This document shows positions 1-12,223 of a DNA stretch of 64,000 nt, one piece after another. Every line of letters starts with the position of its first letter. Position 1 is the first letter of the stretch. Source of the stretch: Miscanthus floridulus. Lineage: Eukaryota > Streptophyta > Magnoliopsida > Poales > Poaceae. The position numbers and the translations under genes are program-made. Below the pieces are notes generated by a model. That model was not told the DNA's origin, did not search any database, and was given only the letters and a program-made list of their open reading frames with translations. Where the stretch lies: the NCBI RefSeq assembly GCF_019320115.1, contig NC_089598.1:32817983-32881982 (forward strand). Direction: 5' to 3'.

Positions 1-1
1 C

Positions 2-1708
2 CATCTTCATTTCCCCTCCTCCAACAATGTGGCCGAATATGAGGCGCTCATCAATGGCCTACGCATTGCCATCGAGTTGGGCGTCTGATGCCTTGATGTT
101 CAAGGAGATTCCCAGCTGGTCGTCGACCAGGTCATGAAGGAGTCCAACTGCCATGACGTCAAGATGGCCATGTACTATCGAGAAGTCTACCGGTTGGAGG
201 ACAAGTTCGAAGGCCTCAAGCTCAACCACATCCCAAGGCGTCTCAACGAGGCGGCTAACGTGCTTGCAAAAGTAGCATCCGGCCGAGAGTCGATTCCAAC
301 GGGCGTCTTCACCAGCGACCAGCACAAGGCCTCGGTACGCTATGAGAGGTTAGAACAAGGTGGTGATAGTCCATCCAATCCTGGCCTGAGGGCTGACCAA
401 CCGTCGGCTACATCCAACCCTAAAGTCATAGAGCTCAAAGAGGACCCAGCAATAGAGCCCGACCCTCTAGTCGACTAGAGGACACTCTACCTCGACTACC
501 TCCTCCGTGACACACTACTAATGGATAGGATGGAAGCTCGATGGCTCGCATGTCATGCCAAGTCCTTTGTTCTTATGGAGGGTGAACTCTACAAGTGAAG
601 CCACATCGGGATCCTACAGCGCTGCATCCCCTTCGAACAGGGGAAGCGTTTGCTAAGTGATATCCATGGTGGGGTCTACAATCACCATGCTACACCTAGA
701 ACCCTGGTCGAAAACGTGTTCCGATAGGGCTTCTATTGGCCTACCATGGTAGCCGATGCTGAGCAAATCATACGCACCTATGAAGGGTGCCATTACTACG
801 CTCAGCAGACTCACCTACTAGCCCAAGCACTCTAGACGATCCCCATCACCAAGCCATTCATAGTCTGGGGACTCGATCTAGTTGGACCACTCAAAAAGGT
901 GCCCTAGGGCTACACCCACTTGCTTGTCATCATAGACAAGTTTACAAAGTGGATACAAGCTCGACCGATTTCCACGATCAAATTCGAGCAGGCTATATTC
1001 TTCTTCCTCGACATCATCCATCGCTTCAGAGTCCCAAACTCCATCATTATGGACAATGGCACATAGTTCACTGGCAAGAAATTCCTCCAATTTTGCGATG
1101 AACATCACATCCACGTCGACTGGGCCTCCGTAGTGCACCCTCGGATGAACAGGCAGGTAGAACACGCAAATAGCATGGTCCTACAGGGCCTCAAGCCAAG
1201 GATCTTCAACCGGTTGAACAAATTCGATGCACGCGGGGTCAAAGTACTTCCTTTAGTACTCTAGAGCCTAAGGACAACCCCCAGTCGAGCCACCGGCTAT
1301 ACACCCTTCTTCATGGTCTATGGTTTTGAGGCTGTCCTCCCAACCGACCACGACTATAGAGCACCAAGGATCAGGGCATACGATGAACAGGGAGCCAAAG
1401 CATCCCATGAGGATGCCATGGACCAGCTGGATGAAGTGCACAACGTCCTCCTCCGCTCGGACAAGTACCAACAGGCATTGCGATGGTACCACAGCCAGCG
1501 AGTGCGGGGCCAAGCCTTCAATGTCGGGGACCTAGTCCTCCACCTCGTATAGAGCAACAAGGACTGCCACAAGCTCTCCCCACCATGGGAGGGACCGTAC
1601 GTAGTTGTAGAGGTGCTCCGTCTAGGCGCCTACAAGCTTAAGAACATCGATAGCAAAATCATCACCAATGCCTAGAACATCGAGCAGCTACGTCGCTTTT
1701 ACCCCTAA
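2..1708 (+). pseudogene. gypsy pol remnant: RNase H and integrase
   Basis: One reading frame from position 2 to the stop at 1706-1708 encodes the C-terminal half of a gypsy polyprotein. RNase H is recognisable from NNVAEYEALINGLRIA and GDSQLVVDQV. The integrase zinc-binding region is near 600-830 and the catalytic core near 860-1200. Its acidic triad is still visible: D in GLDLVGPL, D in MDNGT, E in RQVEHAN. The C-terminal segment with GDLVLHLV and PPWEGPYVV follows, ending in an RRFYP tail. About nine in-frame stops break it (the first is TGA at 87-89, then others near 597, 726, 834, 906, 1065, 1262, 1551 and 1673). Most are single C-to-T or G-to-A changes of CAG or TGG codons, so decay looks driven by cytosine deamination. 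The frame is otherwise continuous. Confidence 0.9.
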
Positions 1709-4700
1709 TAAATGCACACTTTTCCTTATCAGTTTCATTATCAAACCCCCAATCCTTCTTGACATTTGACCCTAGTAATGGCAAGGGGTCGGGCCTCACT
1801 CGGGGGGCTAATATGAGTACATTTATCCTACAAACATTTTCTACGCATGCCCCTCTTTTTATGTTAGGACTTAGGAGCTAGGTTTACGGGAACAAGCTCT
1901 GAGTATAACTAGTTGGACTGCGGGATACCTATGCCCCAGTAGCTACAGTGTCTTTGCTCACCAGCATAATCAGAATTGGCTCGCCCACACTCCAAGATTT
2001 TATGACCATAACTATGGGAAGTGATGTAGACTAGGCCCGATCTTCCGAAAGGTATGATAGCGTCGATTGGTGGAGACTCGACGTTCACGATCTAGGCTTT
2101 GAACCAAGATTGATTCGGACCCCTGCAACCATTACACACTGCTTAGTTGGTTATCAACTACGCGAACGCGATTGACCTCGCCGAGAAGGCTTTCCTGCAA
2201 GCGAATCGAGAACACAAGCAAGAACAGGATGAACGCAATCTGAAATTGCAAATAAATATGAGGCTTATGAGATCAAGAAGGAGTTCAAGTCTTTATTCGA
2301 AAAGACTAATTGCCACAGGCAAACAAGATCAAGAACTGGGGCCCTGGTTCACAGCAAGTGGCCTTGGCGGCGACAGTTGCAGCAAAACGATGTCTATTTC
2401 ATGAGGAAATCAAGAACTAAACAAAACACAAACCCTAAGGAGAGCGACGGCTGGTATGTATAGAGTCTTGGGCGTCACCCCCCATGGACATGGCCCCTAA
2501 TGGGCCCAAACACGATACACGGTCCAACGGACCAAAAGACGGTGTCGCAGCACCCTGATAGATTCTGGACGCTGACTTGTTTTGATGATTTCCGTTGATT
2601 GCGAAGGCCTTTTGACGTGAAACTAATTGGGTTAGTTTCCTTATCCAATTAGCTTTCCATCCATATGTGGATTGTCAAAAATGGAGTTCGGATGTGTCCT
2701 GGGTGACCAGTTTAAGGCAGACTAGTCCTAGAGCCCGAACCGGACTCGAACTTGAGTTGGACTCGGCTTCCACCATGAAAAAGATGAATTGGACGCCCAT
2801 GCTGGACCTCCTCCTCTACTTGGCTTGTATGCAATGAAGTAGTGATGTCCTCATCAGGAAGGGTCGAAATGCACTAAACCTCTTTTATAAAAAGAGAGAG
2901 AAGAGCTAAAAGGTTGTTTACTATAACAAAGAGCTCGTCCATTATGCACAAATTCAATGCTTGACTTTTCTGCCTAACTAAACTCTTGCATGGGATGCTC
3001 TCATCCTCTATTTCCGTAGGGAAATCTTGTCTTGATAGGTAATGCGAGTCGATCAGATGGCTTGGCCACCAACGAGAAGCGGATAAGGAGTAGACATGAT
3101 CACGCTCATGTTCGGGGGGTTTCTGAACCCATCACTCTTACCATCGAGGTAAAACCAGTGCCCAGGTCGATCAGATGGCTCAAGACCACTGCTGAAAGAT
3201 AAGCATCCTCACTTACTTACTTTACATATTAATTTCATTATTGAGCCTCCGACCCCAGCAACGGCAGAGGGTCGAGAAATGCTCAGGGGCTGGCGAGGGT
3301 GTCTATTCGCAAGACATTATCTTTGCCTAGCCCCTCCTTATGTTTAAAAAACTAGAGGCACAGTGTGTAGGGACAAACTTTTAGTAAGCCTGGTCAGACC
3401 GCTAGGACCCTACGCCCTAGTGGCTACGTCATTTTTTATCCACCAACACGATCAATCCTTGTCTCAGCACTCCAAACCTTAACCTCCACCATCTCAGGAA
3501 GGATTTGGAGGGGCCTACCTATGGAATCTCCATCAACGAGAGGCTATCAGGTTGCCCAAATCGATCGAACGGCTTGAGCCGCTGCCGAATGGCAGATATG
3601 GAAGAATGGGAGGCTCATGTAGGTTACATTGGTTCCATCATTAATGTCAGACCTAGACCCCCGCATGGACATATCCGGTAAGAACTCCCAGAACTCATCA
3701 CTTGTGCCATCGAGGTAACATTACCGACCCCTGCTATTTATTTATATAACCATTCATACACTTATCTCATACATCTAAGCATCGCATATGCGATCGCTGC
3801 AACACAATGCTTCACGTCACGTCACAAAGCGGTAGTCGTCTCATTCGATATGAGCGGCAACCAACCAAGGTCCGAAGGCTGGCCCATGAAGGGCTCGAGG
3901 CCACCTCATGTCAAATAGAGCTAGGGGAAAAACGAAATGAGCCCTAGCGGCCTTGCCCGACCCCGCTCAAAAGCGGACAGGGACATCTCGACCTTTATCG
4001 TTCGATTCTAACCTTGAGCCAAGCCCATTGAATCTCCATTAAGGAGAGGCCAATGGGCCACCTGAGCCTATTGAATGGCTCAGGCATCTACATGGAGGTG
4101 GGTTAACAAGTAGTGGAATGCCACATGAGTGCTCTACCGACCCATCAGCGGATGACGGACCTGGATTCCACTTGAACATGCCCGTTAGCGAGCTCGCTGA
4201 GCGCGACACTCGAGCCATCGAGGCAAGTGTCATTAGCTCAGCCCCTCTAGTTGTGGAAACCAAGGATGGGGTGATGCATGAATCACGGCTGGCCCCTACT
4301 GAACCCCACAGGGCTTGGGGGCTCGAGCTGCCTGATCCTAGATCGAAAGATCGAGGGTCAAAAGCCAACTTGTGGAGGGCCTAAGGCCACCTCATGTCGA
4401 ACAAAGAGCTAGGGGGAAAACGCAGATGAGCCTCAACGACCTATGCACATCTCGCTTAGAAGCGGACAAGGTCATCTCAACCTTCTCATTTGATCCTAGC
4501 CTCTAGTCAAGCACATAGAATCCCCATTGAGGGGGAATCTGTTGGAAGGCGGGTTAAGGAGCAATAGAATGCCACACGAGGGCTTTGCCAACCCCATCAC
4601 AAGCGATGGAACCAGATTTTGTTTGAACATGCCTGTTAGCGAGCTCACCGAGCACGTCACTCGAGCCACCGAGGCAAGTAACGTTAACTCAACCCCTCCA

Positions 4701-5340
4701 GTTGCGGAAACCGTGGTCGGGGCGATAGTCACAAAAATGAGCCGACCCTTGATCGAATCCCTGCCATGCATGGGGGCTTGAGGAAGGATGGACTTGCAAG
4801 GAGACCTAATGCATGGTCATAGAATGATAGCTAAGATCCTAGGGTGAGGGTACGTGCGAATACAAGAGATGTATTCTCCTAAGTTTCGCTATCCTCCCCT
4901 CTATTTTCATTGGTGTTCGACCCCAGCAACGGCAAGGCATCGGATCTCACTCGAGGGCTGATAAAGGTATAGGTACACCTTTTCTGAAATAGTCTCCATG
5001 TCAGACCTCTTTCTCACGCTAAGCCTAGCAGCAAAGTTTGTGGAAACAAATAATTGATCATGTCTGGTTGGACTGCAAAAACACCTATGCCTCGGCGACT
5101 ACGGTATATTTGCTCACCAGCATGATCAAAGTTCTCCCCTTACATCTCGGGCCCTATGGTCTTAATGAACGGAAGGGTCTGAATACATGAGCCTTCTCTT
5201 TTCGCATACAAAAAGGGAAGGAAACAAATTCAATCAAACAAAACAAAATGACGAAATTGTTTTTATGATATATATAAGGATTGACACTTGTTTGCAAGTT
5301 ATAATAAAGCTCATCCAATCTATTTGACTACCTATCCCCT
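1709..5340 (+). repeat. Non-coding repeat-rich tract of the gypsy element
   Basis: No gene is seen here. A block of about 250 bp recurs three times as diverged direct repeats, near 1751-2010, 3241-3490 and 4911-5160. Each copy starts around a GACCCCAGCAACGGCA-like string and contains a CACCAGCATGATCA-like string. A second unit of about 450-480 bp is duplicated in tandem near 3888-4370 and 4374-4800, marked by CCACCTCATGTC at its start and CGTTAGCGAGCTC in its middle. The same second unit occurs in the other LTR element of this window near 47040-47470, which ties the two elements to one lineage. Confidence 0.75.
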
Positions 5341-8300
5341 CTAGGGGAGAACTATGTCTTCAACTTTATCCACCAGGTTCCGCGTGAGAGAAGCCACCGC
5401 CGTCTCTATCTCATCCAACTCAGAGGCTTCGTAGCCAGGCATGGAGCCAAGGCTCATTGTCTCCAAGTCAATACTATTCATGTAGTGAGAGCGGGCAATG
5501 GTGAAGGCTTGGGTGATCCTAGAGCGAAGAGCTTCCCTCTTGAGATGGCACACCCACGCCATGATATCTACGGCACGGGCCGCAAGCGAGCTAGTCCCCT
5601 CCTATTGTGCCACATCTAGGTCATCGTAGACCACTCCAAGGGTAGCGCGCATGAGATCATGCTTGTCACTCTCCGCCTGAAGGCTCCTCCATGCCTAGGT
5701 GAGCACCGTGGCTAGCCCAGCAGAAATGCTCTCGGCCTCCAGCCTCTGGGTTATCGTGGTTCTGAGCTCGGCCTAGAAGGAGCCAATCCTCTGCTGGGCC
5801 TCATCGTGCTCTCGAATGGCCTGGTCGTGCTCCCCATGGGCCACGCCATGCTCCGAGTGGAGCATCTCTGTGGTCTAGCATAGCTTGTCTCGCTCCTTGC
5901 ACAGCCGGGCAACCACCTTAGCATCTAGGTTCGCCCTCTATTGTAGGTCCACAAACCTCCCCTTAGCTCCCAGCTTGAGCTCCCGCTCCTTATCTACCTT
6001 GGCTAGGACGTCGAGGATTCGCTGGTAGGCCTCGGTGTCCCTCTGGAGCAGCTCGTCCTGCTCCTTCTAGACTCTGGCGGCCTCCTCCTCATTCTGTCAT
6101 GCCCTCACCAATAGTACCTCAAATGCCTTCCTAGCCTCCTCCATGTCCTAATGGGCCTCGACCTCTCGCAGTCGGAGACTGGCCACCTTCTTAGCTAGGG
6201 GAGTCAGCTCGACCACCCTCTATTGGGCGGCAATGAGTTGGGCAGACACATCCCCATGTAGCCAAGCCTCATCGATGAGGTGGTACCAGCACTCCTTCTG
6301 CACACGAAGGAACCGAGATTTCTCCTGGCTACGAGTGATAAGGAACTAAAAGAAGAAGATGGTCAGAACATAAAAACACATGAAGAAAGAAGAGGGCAAA
6401 AAGCAAGATTAAGTGAATACCTGGCCGATGGGAACGACAACGTCGCACAGGCCGCCCCTATCCTGGTTCAGAGCGCGGTCGGAAGCTCTGACCGACCCAT
6501 CGTCGGCAGCGGCACCGCCTCCATCACAGGTTCTTCAGCAACCTCCGAGGGTGTCCTTCGAGCCTTCATGCCTGCTTGTCCCGCCAAGGGCACAGGCACC
6601 ACCATGGGTCGTGCCTGATCAGCTGATGAGGCAATGACGCTGGCGCCACTCTCGCCTGAAGCGGGTGCAACATCAACCGATGGCCGTCGCCTCACCTAAA
6701 TGGCGACGCTCTTCTTGGGCGCCAGCGCCAAAGAGTTGCCTTGACTTAGGATGCTGCAAGAAACAAAAGGCGTAAGTCATGCTGAAACATAGAGAAAAAA
6801 AAGAAAACAAAAGAGTTAATGACTTACATCGGCGTTGTTGGGCAAAGAATGTGTTTGGGGGATGAACCCCTAGGTCCTTGCTCCACCTCGTCAAGGTGGG
6901 GCCATTTTGAGCCTGCCCCCTACTCTGGGCAGAGGGGCTCGCATCCCTTGCATCTCGATGTGCGATGACGGAGCCACCCCCTCCATCGGCACCTCAGGTG
7001 TGGTGGTAGATCCGCCAGCCTCAGTTGGCTCTTGGGGCACGGCAGCGAAGCCACCCCTCCCCATCGGCACCTTGGGTGTGGCAGAAGATCCACCTGCCCC
7101 TGCTGGCTCTTTAGGTATGGCGGCGGGGCCATCGCCCTCCGCTAGAACCTCAAGCGCAGCGATGGGTCCACCCGCCCCTACTAGTTCTGAGGACAGGCCG
7201 ATGATCTGGCCCGCCTCCTCTGGCCTCACGGACTCGCCTCCCCCTGCATGGAATGGGAAGGGTCCCTACAAGGATGAGTGGATACCTGTCAGCGTATCCT
7301 CGCTCTCTAGGTCATCCCACTCGATGTCGGCAACTACCTCATCATCATCATCATCATCACTGTCCATGTCCTCCCCTCGCTACCATGCCCATAGCTTCTA
7401 CTGCTTCTTCCTCCTCTTGTCCTCCTTCGCTTTCTACTACCGCTCGGCCACAGCATGGTTGGCCATCGTCACGGACGGGTCCTTCGGCAGCAGAACCGGG
7501 TGATCCATAAGGACGAGTCTCTTTGGCTGGTCCCCTATCTCAATATCAGCATCAAGAGGTCAGGAGTTCAATTAAAAAGGAGGCACGAGGAAAGAAAATT
7601 TATGAAGATGATGTACCTCGGTTCTAGCCACATTGGGGGTGTCCTAGCACTGGATACACAAACTTGAGGACAACATCGACGTCATCCCGCAGAGGCTCCA
7701 TTGCCTTCTTGATGTGTTGTGCCACTTTGGAGGGGGAGAGCGCTCCCTCAGGGAGCACCGTCCCATCGAGTGATGCCTCGAGTGCCATCGTGTGTAGGGG
7801 AAGCGCGCGCCTCATCAGCGATGCCTCCCTCTGTGTGTGGTAGGCACCAAAGATCCGTGACCCCTTCACGCCCCTCTCCTTCAGGATTCCGATGGCAGTG
7901 AGATGGTCCTGGATTCTCTTCTGTTCTTTCTCTAGGACTCCACACTTCCTCCACGAGTCCGAGACCTCTTCGATGAGGCACCCAATAAACTCTGGCAAAG
8001 GGGCGGTTGTGTCATTCTTGACATAGAACCAATGCGAATGCCACCCCTTGTCGGAGGTCGATAGACGCATCGGTGGGTACTCACTGACCCGGTTGTTGCA
8101 GAGCTGAATGTCGACACATCCCATCGGCACGTTCAACTCCTACTTCTTCTCCCACTTCTTTAGGAGGGTGATGGCAAAGAAGTACCACCACAGGTTGAAG
8201 TGGCAACTAATCCCCAGGAATCCCTCACACGGGGCGATGAATGTCGCAATGTGCTGGATTCCATTGGGATTAAGGTGCTACAGCTCTACCATATAGTAGT

Positions 8301-8560
8301 GCAGCAATCCCTAAAGAAACTTGTGGGTGGGGGTGGTGAATCCCCACTCATGGAAGTGAGTGAAGGACACAACATAGCCGTCAGGCAGTGACGGCGTGTC
8401 CTCATCACCGGGCAGCCACCACTCCTCAGCGGTAGTCCGCGTGCAAAGAAGACTACGGCGAACGAGGCCCTCCAGGCACTAGAGGGTGATGTCAAAGCAG
8501 CACCATGGCTCCATTGGAGGATTAGGGTGGGTGGATGCAAATTCGATGATGGTTGGGATG
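5341..8560 (-). pseudogene. Antisense additional ORF (aORF) of gypsy element, putative gypsy-type transposon protein
   Basis: Read on the minus strand, this is a decayed gene opposite in direction to pol. The N-terminal part (about 8450-7640) matches the plant family known as putative gypsy-type transposon protein (Pfam Transposase_28, PF04195): VVSFTHFHEWGF, GLLHYYMVEL, HLNPNGIQHIATFIAPCEGF and later KGWHSHWFYVKND. A candidate intron with GT donor next to 7615 follows. An acidic/proline-rich middle part follows, and a second clear acceptor (pyrimidine tract then TTGCAG) lies near 6755. The C-terminal part (about 6250-5341) is rich in E, R, L and A like a coiled coil and ends with SIDLETMSLGSMPGYE and a final VEDIVLP. 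In-frame TAG codons at former CAG positions and a 1-base loss near 7640 break it. Function is unknown. Family match is confident, exon borders are not. Confidence 0.75.
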
Positions 8561-9223
8561 CGGATGCGGGAAGCTTAGGCGATTGGCGGCAAAGGTTGTA
8601 GATGCAAAGGCAACAAGACAAAGTACGAAACCCTGGGGGCGAACCCTTTGATTTTATAGGGGCGACGGATGCGAGGAAAGCAACCATCCGCCTAGATCTC
8701 CATGCCTACCATGATCTGCCACCACATCACATTGTGGGATATGTGCCCGTAATCCCTATCCTTTCCCTCCGAAGACGCGTCGGACGTTTTGCCTCCCCGA
8801 GCGAACCAGGACTCTTTACCGGCAAAAGGGATATGGGTCAAAAAGCATTTCTCTGGCCTGTCTAGGCCTAGGAGTTCAAGGGCTGGCCCAAGGCACCCTT
8901 TTACTGGACTAACCCTGGCTAGATCCCCACGAGTGGCCAAAACTCAGGCGCACGAGCTTCATGGGAGTCTTGGCCCATGATCAAGTCTCAGCCAGGCTGA
9001 CCCTAGCTGGATCTCTGTGAACGGGATACCAGGATCCCAGTTGAACTATCCGGCTGACAAACCATCAAGTCTCACGGCCACACCCGCGAAGGGTCCGACC
9101 TCAATGAAGGAGAACTCACCGTCTTCAGGGCACGCCATGGGCAACAATAGAGGGGGCTACACCCACCGAGCGCACCCGCTAGCAGGTCAAAAAATCCCCC
9201 AGACAATTCTACTTGAATCACCC
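8561..9223 (+). other. 3' untranslated region of the gypsy element
   Basis: No gene is seen. This stretch holds the upstream region of the antisense ORF and leads into the polypurine tract. Near 9195-9220 it contains a CCCCCAGACAATTCT-like string that also precedes the polypurine tract of the second LTR element (48330 area). Confidence 0.5.
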
Positions 9224-9240
9224 GGGGGCTCGGGGGCTAC
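9224..9240 (+). promoter_or_regulatory. Polypurine tract
   Basis: GGGGGCTCGGGGGCTAC sits directly before the TGTCGG start of the 3' LTR, where plus-strand priming is expected. The other LTR element has a near-identical tract at its own LTR junction. Confidence 0.75.
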
Positions 9241-10601
9241 TGTCGGGGACCAATACTAGGGTGCCTGAAGAAGAGTTAATACCTATCAACATTGATTCGT
9301 CCTAGCATCAGGAGCACGACTGCACCTCTTGCTGGGCATCGCCTCATCCAGCCACCAAGGCCACGGGCTTCGCCTCGTCCGGTCCCCGAGGGTCGGCTCG
9401 ACCTTAGCTAGCTCCTAAGGGCTAGCTTCGCCTCGCCTGACCCCCGAGGGCTAGCTCCACCTCGCCCGATGTCTGAGGGCTATTTCTACCCTGCCCGATG
9501 GCTGAGGGCTGGCTCCACCTCGCCCGATGTCTAAGGGCTAGTTCCGCCTCGCTCGACGTCTGAGGGTCGGCTCCACCTCACCCGACGTCTGAGGGTCGGG
9601 TCCACCTCGCCCGACGTTTGGGGGTTGTTTCCATCTCGCCTGATGTCTGAGGGCTGGCTCCGCCTCACCCGACGTCCGCGCTACTCCTTCATAACTATGC
9701 GCATAGATAAGGCAGGGCACTCAAGTCAACCGCAATACCGAGGACCATATCCTACACGCCTGCAGGAAAGTACCATTAGGATATGACAAGGCGGGCGCTT
9801 TAAGCCCTTTCAGGCATGTCAGAGCTCGAACAGTGTTGTAGGCGCCGACATTTGTCTTACAGTGTTGTGGGTGTCGCCATTTGCCCTCGGGCGCGGATCC
9901 TGACGGAAGCATACGACAACCACTACGGTTCAGGAGAAAACTTGCATCATCTACAGTAATGGACGAACGTTCACTGCGTCGCCTGCTCCCCATAGGGTCG
10001 ATGATCAGCACCCTGGTCCGTCGCTCCGCTCGCCAGGGCAGGATGGGACGTGAACAGTTGCTGACAAAGCTAGAACATGGCATCATCAGCGAACAGACGC
10101 CCAGCGCGGCCCTATCAGGATTAGCGGACATGCACCCAGCATGGAGCTATCCCTGGCACCGTTTGTCCTATCAGTGGGACTCGCTCAGAGGAAAAGAAAG
10201 ACCCGGCATCTTTGAAGGACCTTCTTGGCCTCTGGTTTTTCTTCTCTCTTCCATCTGTAATCCATGCTTTTCCTTGGTCTATAAAAGGGAAGGTAGGGCA
10301 CCCCACTAAGAGGAGGGATCAATTCAACATACCACGCATCACATCACACACAGCTGAGCAGCAACCAAGCTCTCGACGACCACTCGACCTTTTCATCAGA
10401 GACTTGGGACTTGTCCCTCTCTCGCTCGTTTGTAACCCCTACTACGAACTTTTTTGTGCTAATAACATGGGCAACCGCTACGAACTGGATGTAGGAACAT
10501 TCTGCCCGAACCAGTATAAATCTTGTGTCTTTTAGCACACCATCCGGGTCCAACGCACAATAACACAAATTTACTCGTTGATGTTTACCGAAACACCGAC
10601 A
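9241..10601 (+). repeat. 3' LTR of gypsy element
   Basis: The LTR starts TGTCGGGGACC and ends ACACCGACA, giving the inverted tips TGTCGG/CCGACA, and is 1361 bp long. A TATA box (TATAAAA, 10280-10286) marks the likely promoter, placing U3 to its left. Between about 9400 and 9685 it contains about ten tandem copies of a 29-bp GC-rich unit with the core CTCGCCCGAC. The sister LTR is outside the window. Confidence 0.85.
9400..9685 (+). repeat. 29-bp tandem repeats in LTR U3
   Basis: Units of 29 bp such as CTCCACCTCGCCCGATGTCT followed by GAGGGCTAT repeat about ten times with 10-25% variation. They lie about 0.6-0.9 kb upstream of the LTR TATA box, in the region where LTR enhancers usually lie. 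A similar core occurs in the unrelated copia LTR at 17480-17695. Confidence 0.8.
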
Positions 10602-11982
10602 ATTGCATTGCTATGATGTTGACTTAGTCAATAACATGGCAATGGTGTTATTGCTACAAAAGTCCTGGATTTTTAGATCAGGGCGAGACGGAGGATAGTT
10701 GACTACTCATTACATACAACACACATTGCAACCAAAAATTTTAAAAGTTGAGATTTTTATATTACACATAACCACAGGATGTTACAGTCATCGTCAAGGC
10801 TGCTCTCCTGTTGGAAGCTTCTTGACTACTTCTTGGTGGAGTCCCTGTTGCTGTGTTGCACGAAGGAGATATGCTTGGCTGAGATCATTTCAGAAGGATT
10901 ATCTCTTCTTGGCATTGGTGTTGGGGTGATCTCTGAATGACTGATGGATTCCTATGGTTGCCGTAATGCTATTAAAATCTTGCTAAGATGCTACTAAAAT
11001 TTTGAATATTTTTTCAATATGAAATTTGATTTAAAATAATTGTAAATTGTGCCAATTATTTGGCTAAATCTAACCATTTTTTGTCAAAATACAATAGCAA
11101 TGTCTTATTTTAAATCAGAGGTGAAAACAACTAGAGAAACCAGTGGCGGCATGAACAGTGGCGGCGTTCGGCGTACGTCGTCGCCGACCCGCCGGACGCC
11201 GGTAGCAAGCAGCCAAGCACATGTTGTTTGGACCGTCCCCCCCGCGCGTGCGAGCAGGTGGTCTACGCACCTGCGCCGGGCACAGTATCATGAATGCTCG
11301 GCAGTCGGCAGAGCCGATACGAACCACGGCACGCGCCAGCTGCGACCTGCGACTGCGAGTGCGAGTGCGAGCATGCCACTGTTCGCCCCCCATTAAAAAT
11401 CGACACGCGGACCACGCGTGGGCGTTTTCGGCAGCTTGCTTGCTTCACGACGGTTGGTGCTCTCTGGTACAGCTATTTAAGCACGGATCAGACGTTTACG
11501 ATCGAGCGGTAATCAGGCGATAAGAGAGAAAAAAATACTACTACCTCACAAGGGATACTCAAGATGTGGAGCAAGAACCACCAACGCCAGAGATCTGCCG
11601 GAGACAAGATACCTCGTTGGACGGCGGCGTTGCCATCGAGAACTGCAGGTTTTCCAAGCCAAGAACGTCTTTTTTTTAATGGACAAGCCAAGAATGTTGG
11701 CAGTCCAGAACGCAAGCCTGGATCACGAACCCAAAAGCCTGTATGAGGCCCAGGTAACTGGACAACTTGATTCACGTGCCATGGACCAACCGCTCTCCAC
11801 GGGCTGTCCAGTGATTGTTTGGGTTGGGCTCTAGCCCCGTGTGGGCCGCGCGTTCTGAACACCCCGAACCTTCGATGATCATTCTCCGAGAGAAAACGCC
11901 ACGAGCGGCGAGACGGCGGCGGCCGCATATTTTTCTTCCGCGTTGACGGTGGGGCCCGCCGCCGGCCAAACATTAGGACAGG
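10602..11982. other. Intergenic region upstream of the HVA22a-like gene
   Basis: AT-rich to about 11110, then GC-rich. No convincing gene. A palindromic G-box CACGTG lies at 11773-11778. A CCGCGTGTC string resembling the CE3 coupling element of ABA-responsive promoters lies on the minus strand at 11402-11410, beside CACGCGTG at 11413-11420. A TATA-like TATTTAA is at 11474-11480. HVA22 family genes are often ABA- and stress-induced, so these sites may matter, but they are short and this is inference. Confidence 0.35.
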
Positions 11983-12223
11983 GGCCATGTTTAGATCGTA
12001 AAAAATTACAACCTGATGAATAGTAGCGTTTTCGTCTTATTTGGTAAATATTGTCCAATCATGGACCAACTAAGCTCAAAAGATTCATCTCGTAATTTTC
12101 AACTAAACTGTGCAATTAGTTATTTTTTTTACCTACATTTAGTGCTCCATACAAGCGGCTAAAAATTGATGGGACGGAGAGAGAGTGAAAAAACTTGAAT
12201 TTGAAGGTGATCTAAACCAGGCC
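11983..12223. mobile_element. MITE with GGCC-TGTTTAGATC ends
   Basis: The terminal inverted repeats GGCCATGTTTAGATC and GATCTAAACCAGGCC bound a 241-bp AT-rich element. Its internal sequence (ATTCATCTCGTAATTTT) matches the element at 50128-50362 in the opposite orientation. It ends about 180 bp before the HVA22a-like start codon, so it lies in the promoter or 5' UTR. I could not settle the superfamily. It is Tourist/PIF-Harbinger-like in ends and size. Confidence 0.7.

Larger units (their letters stand above)
1..10601 (+). mobile_element. Ty3/gypsy LTR retrotransposon, 3' part (Tat-like)
   Basis: The window opens inside the pol gene of a gypsy element and leaves it at the end of its 3' LTR. 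The order is RNase H, integrase, a repeat-rich non-coding tract, a long antisense ORF, a polypurine tract and an LTR beginning TGTCGG and ending CCGACA. An extra antisense ORF between pol and the 3' LTR is typical of the Tat lineage of plant gypsy elements (Grande-like and RIRE2-like elements in grasses), so I place it there by inference. The 5' LTR, gag, protease and reverse transcriptase lie outside the window, so the target duplication cannot be checked. All coding parts carry stops, so the copy is dead. Confidence 0.85.

Noticed and set aside
9721..10131. Open frames of 136-142 codons on both strands in the gypsy LTR
   Set aside because: They lie within the LTR, overlap the U3 promoter region and show no conserved domain.
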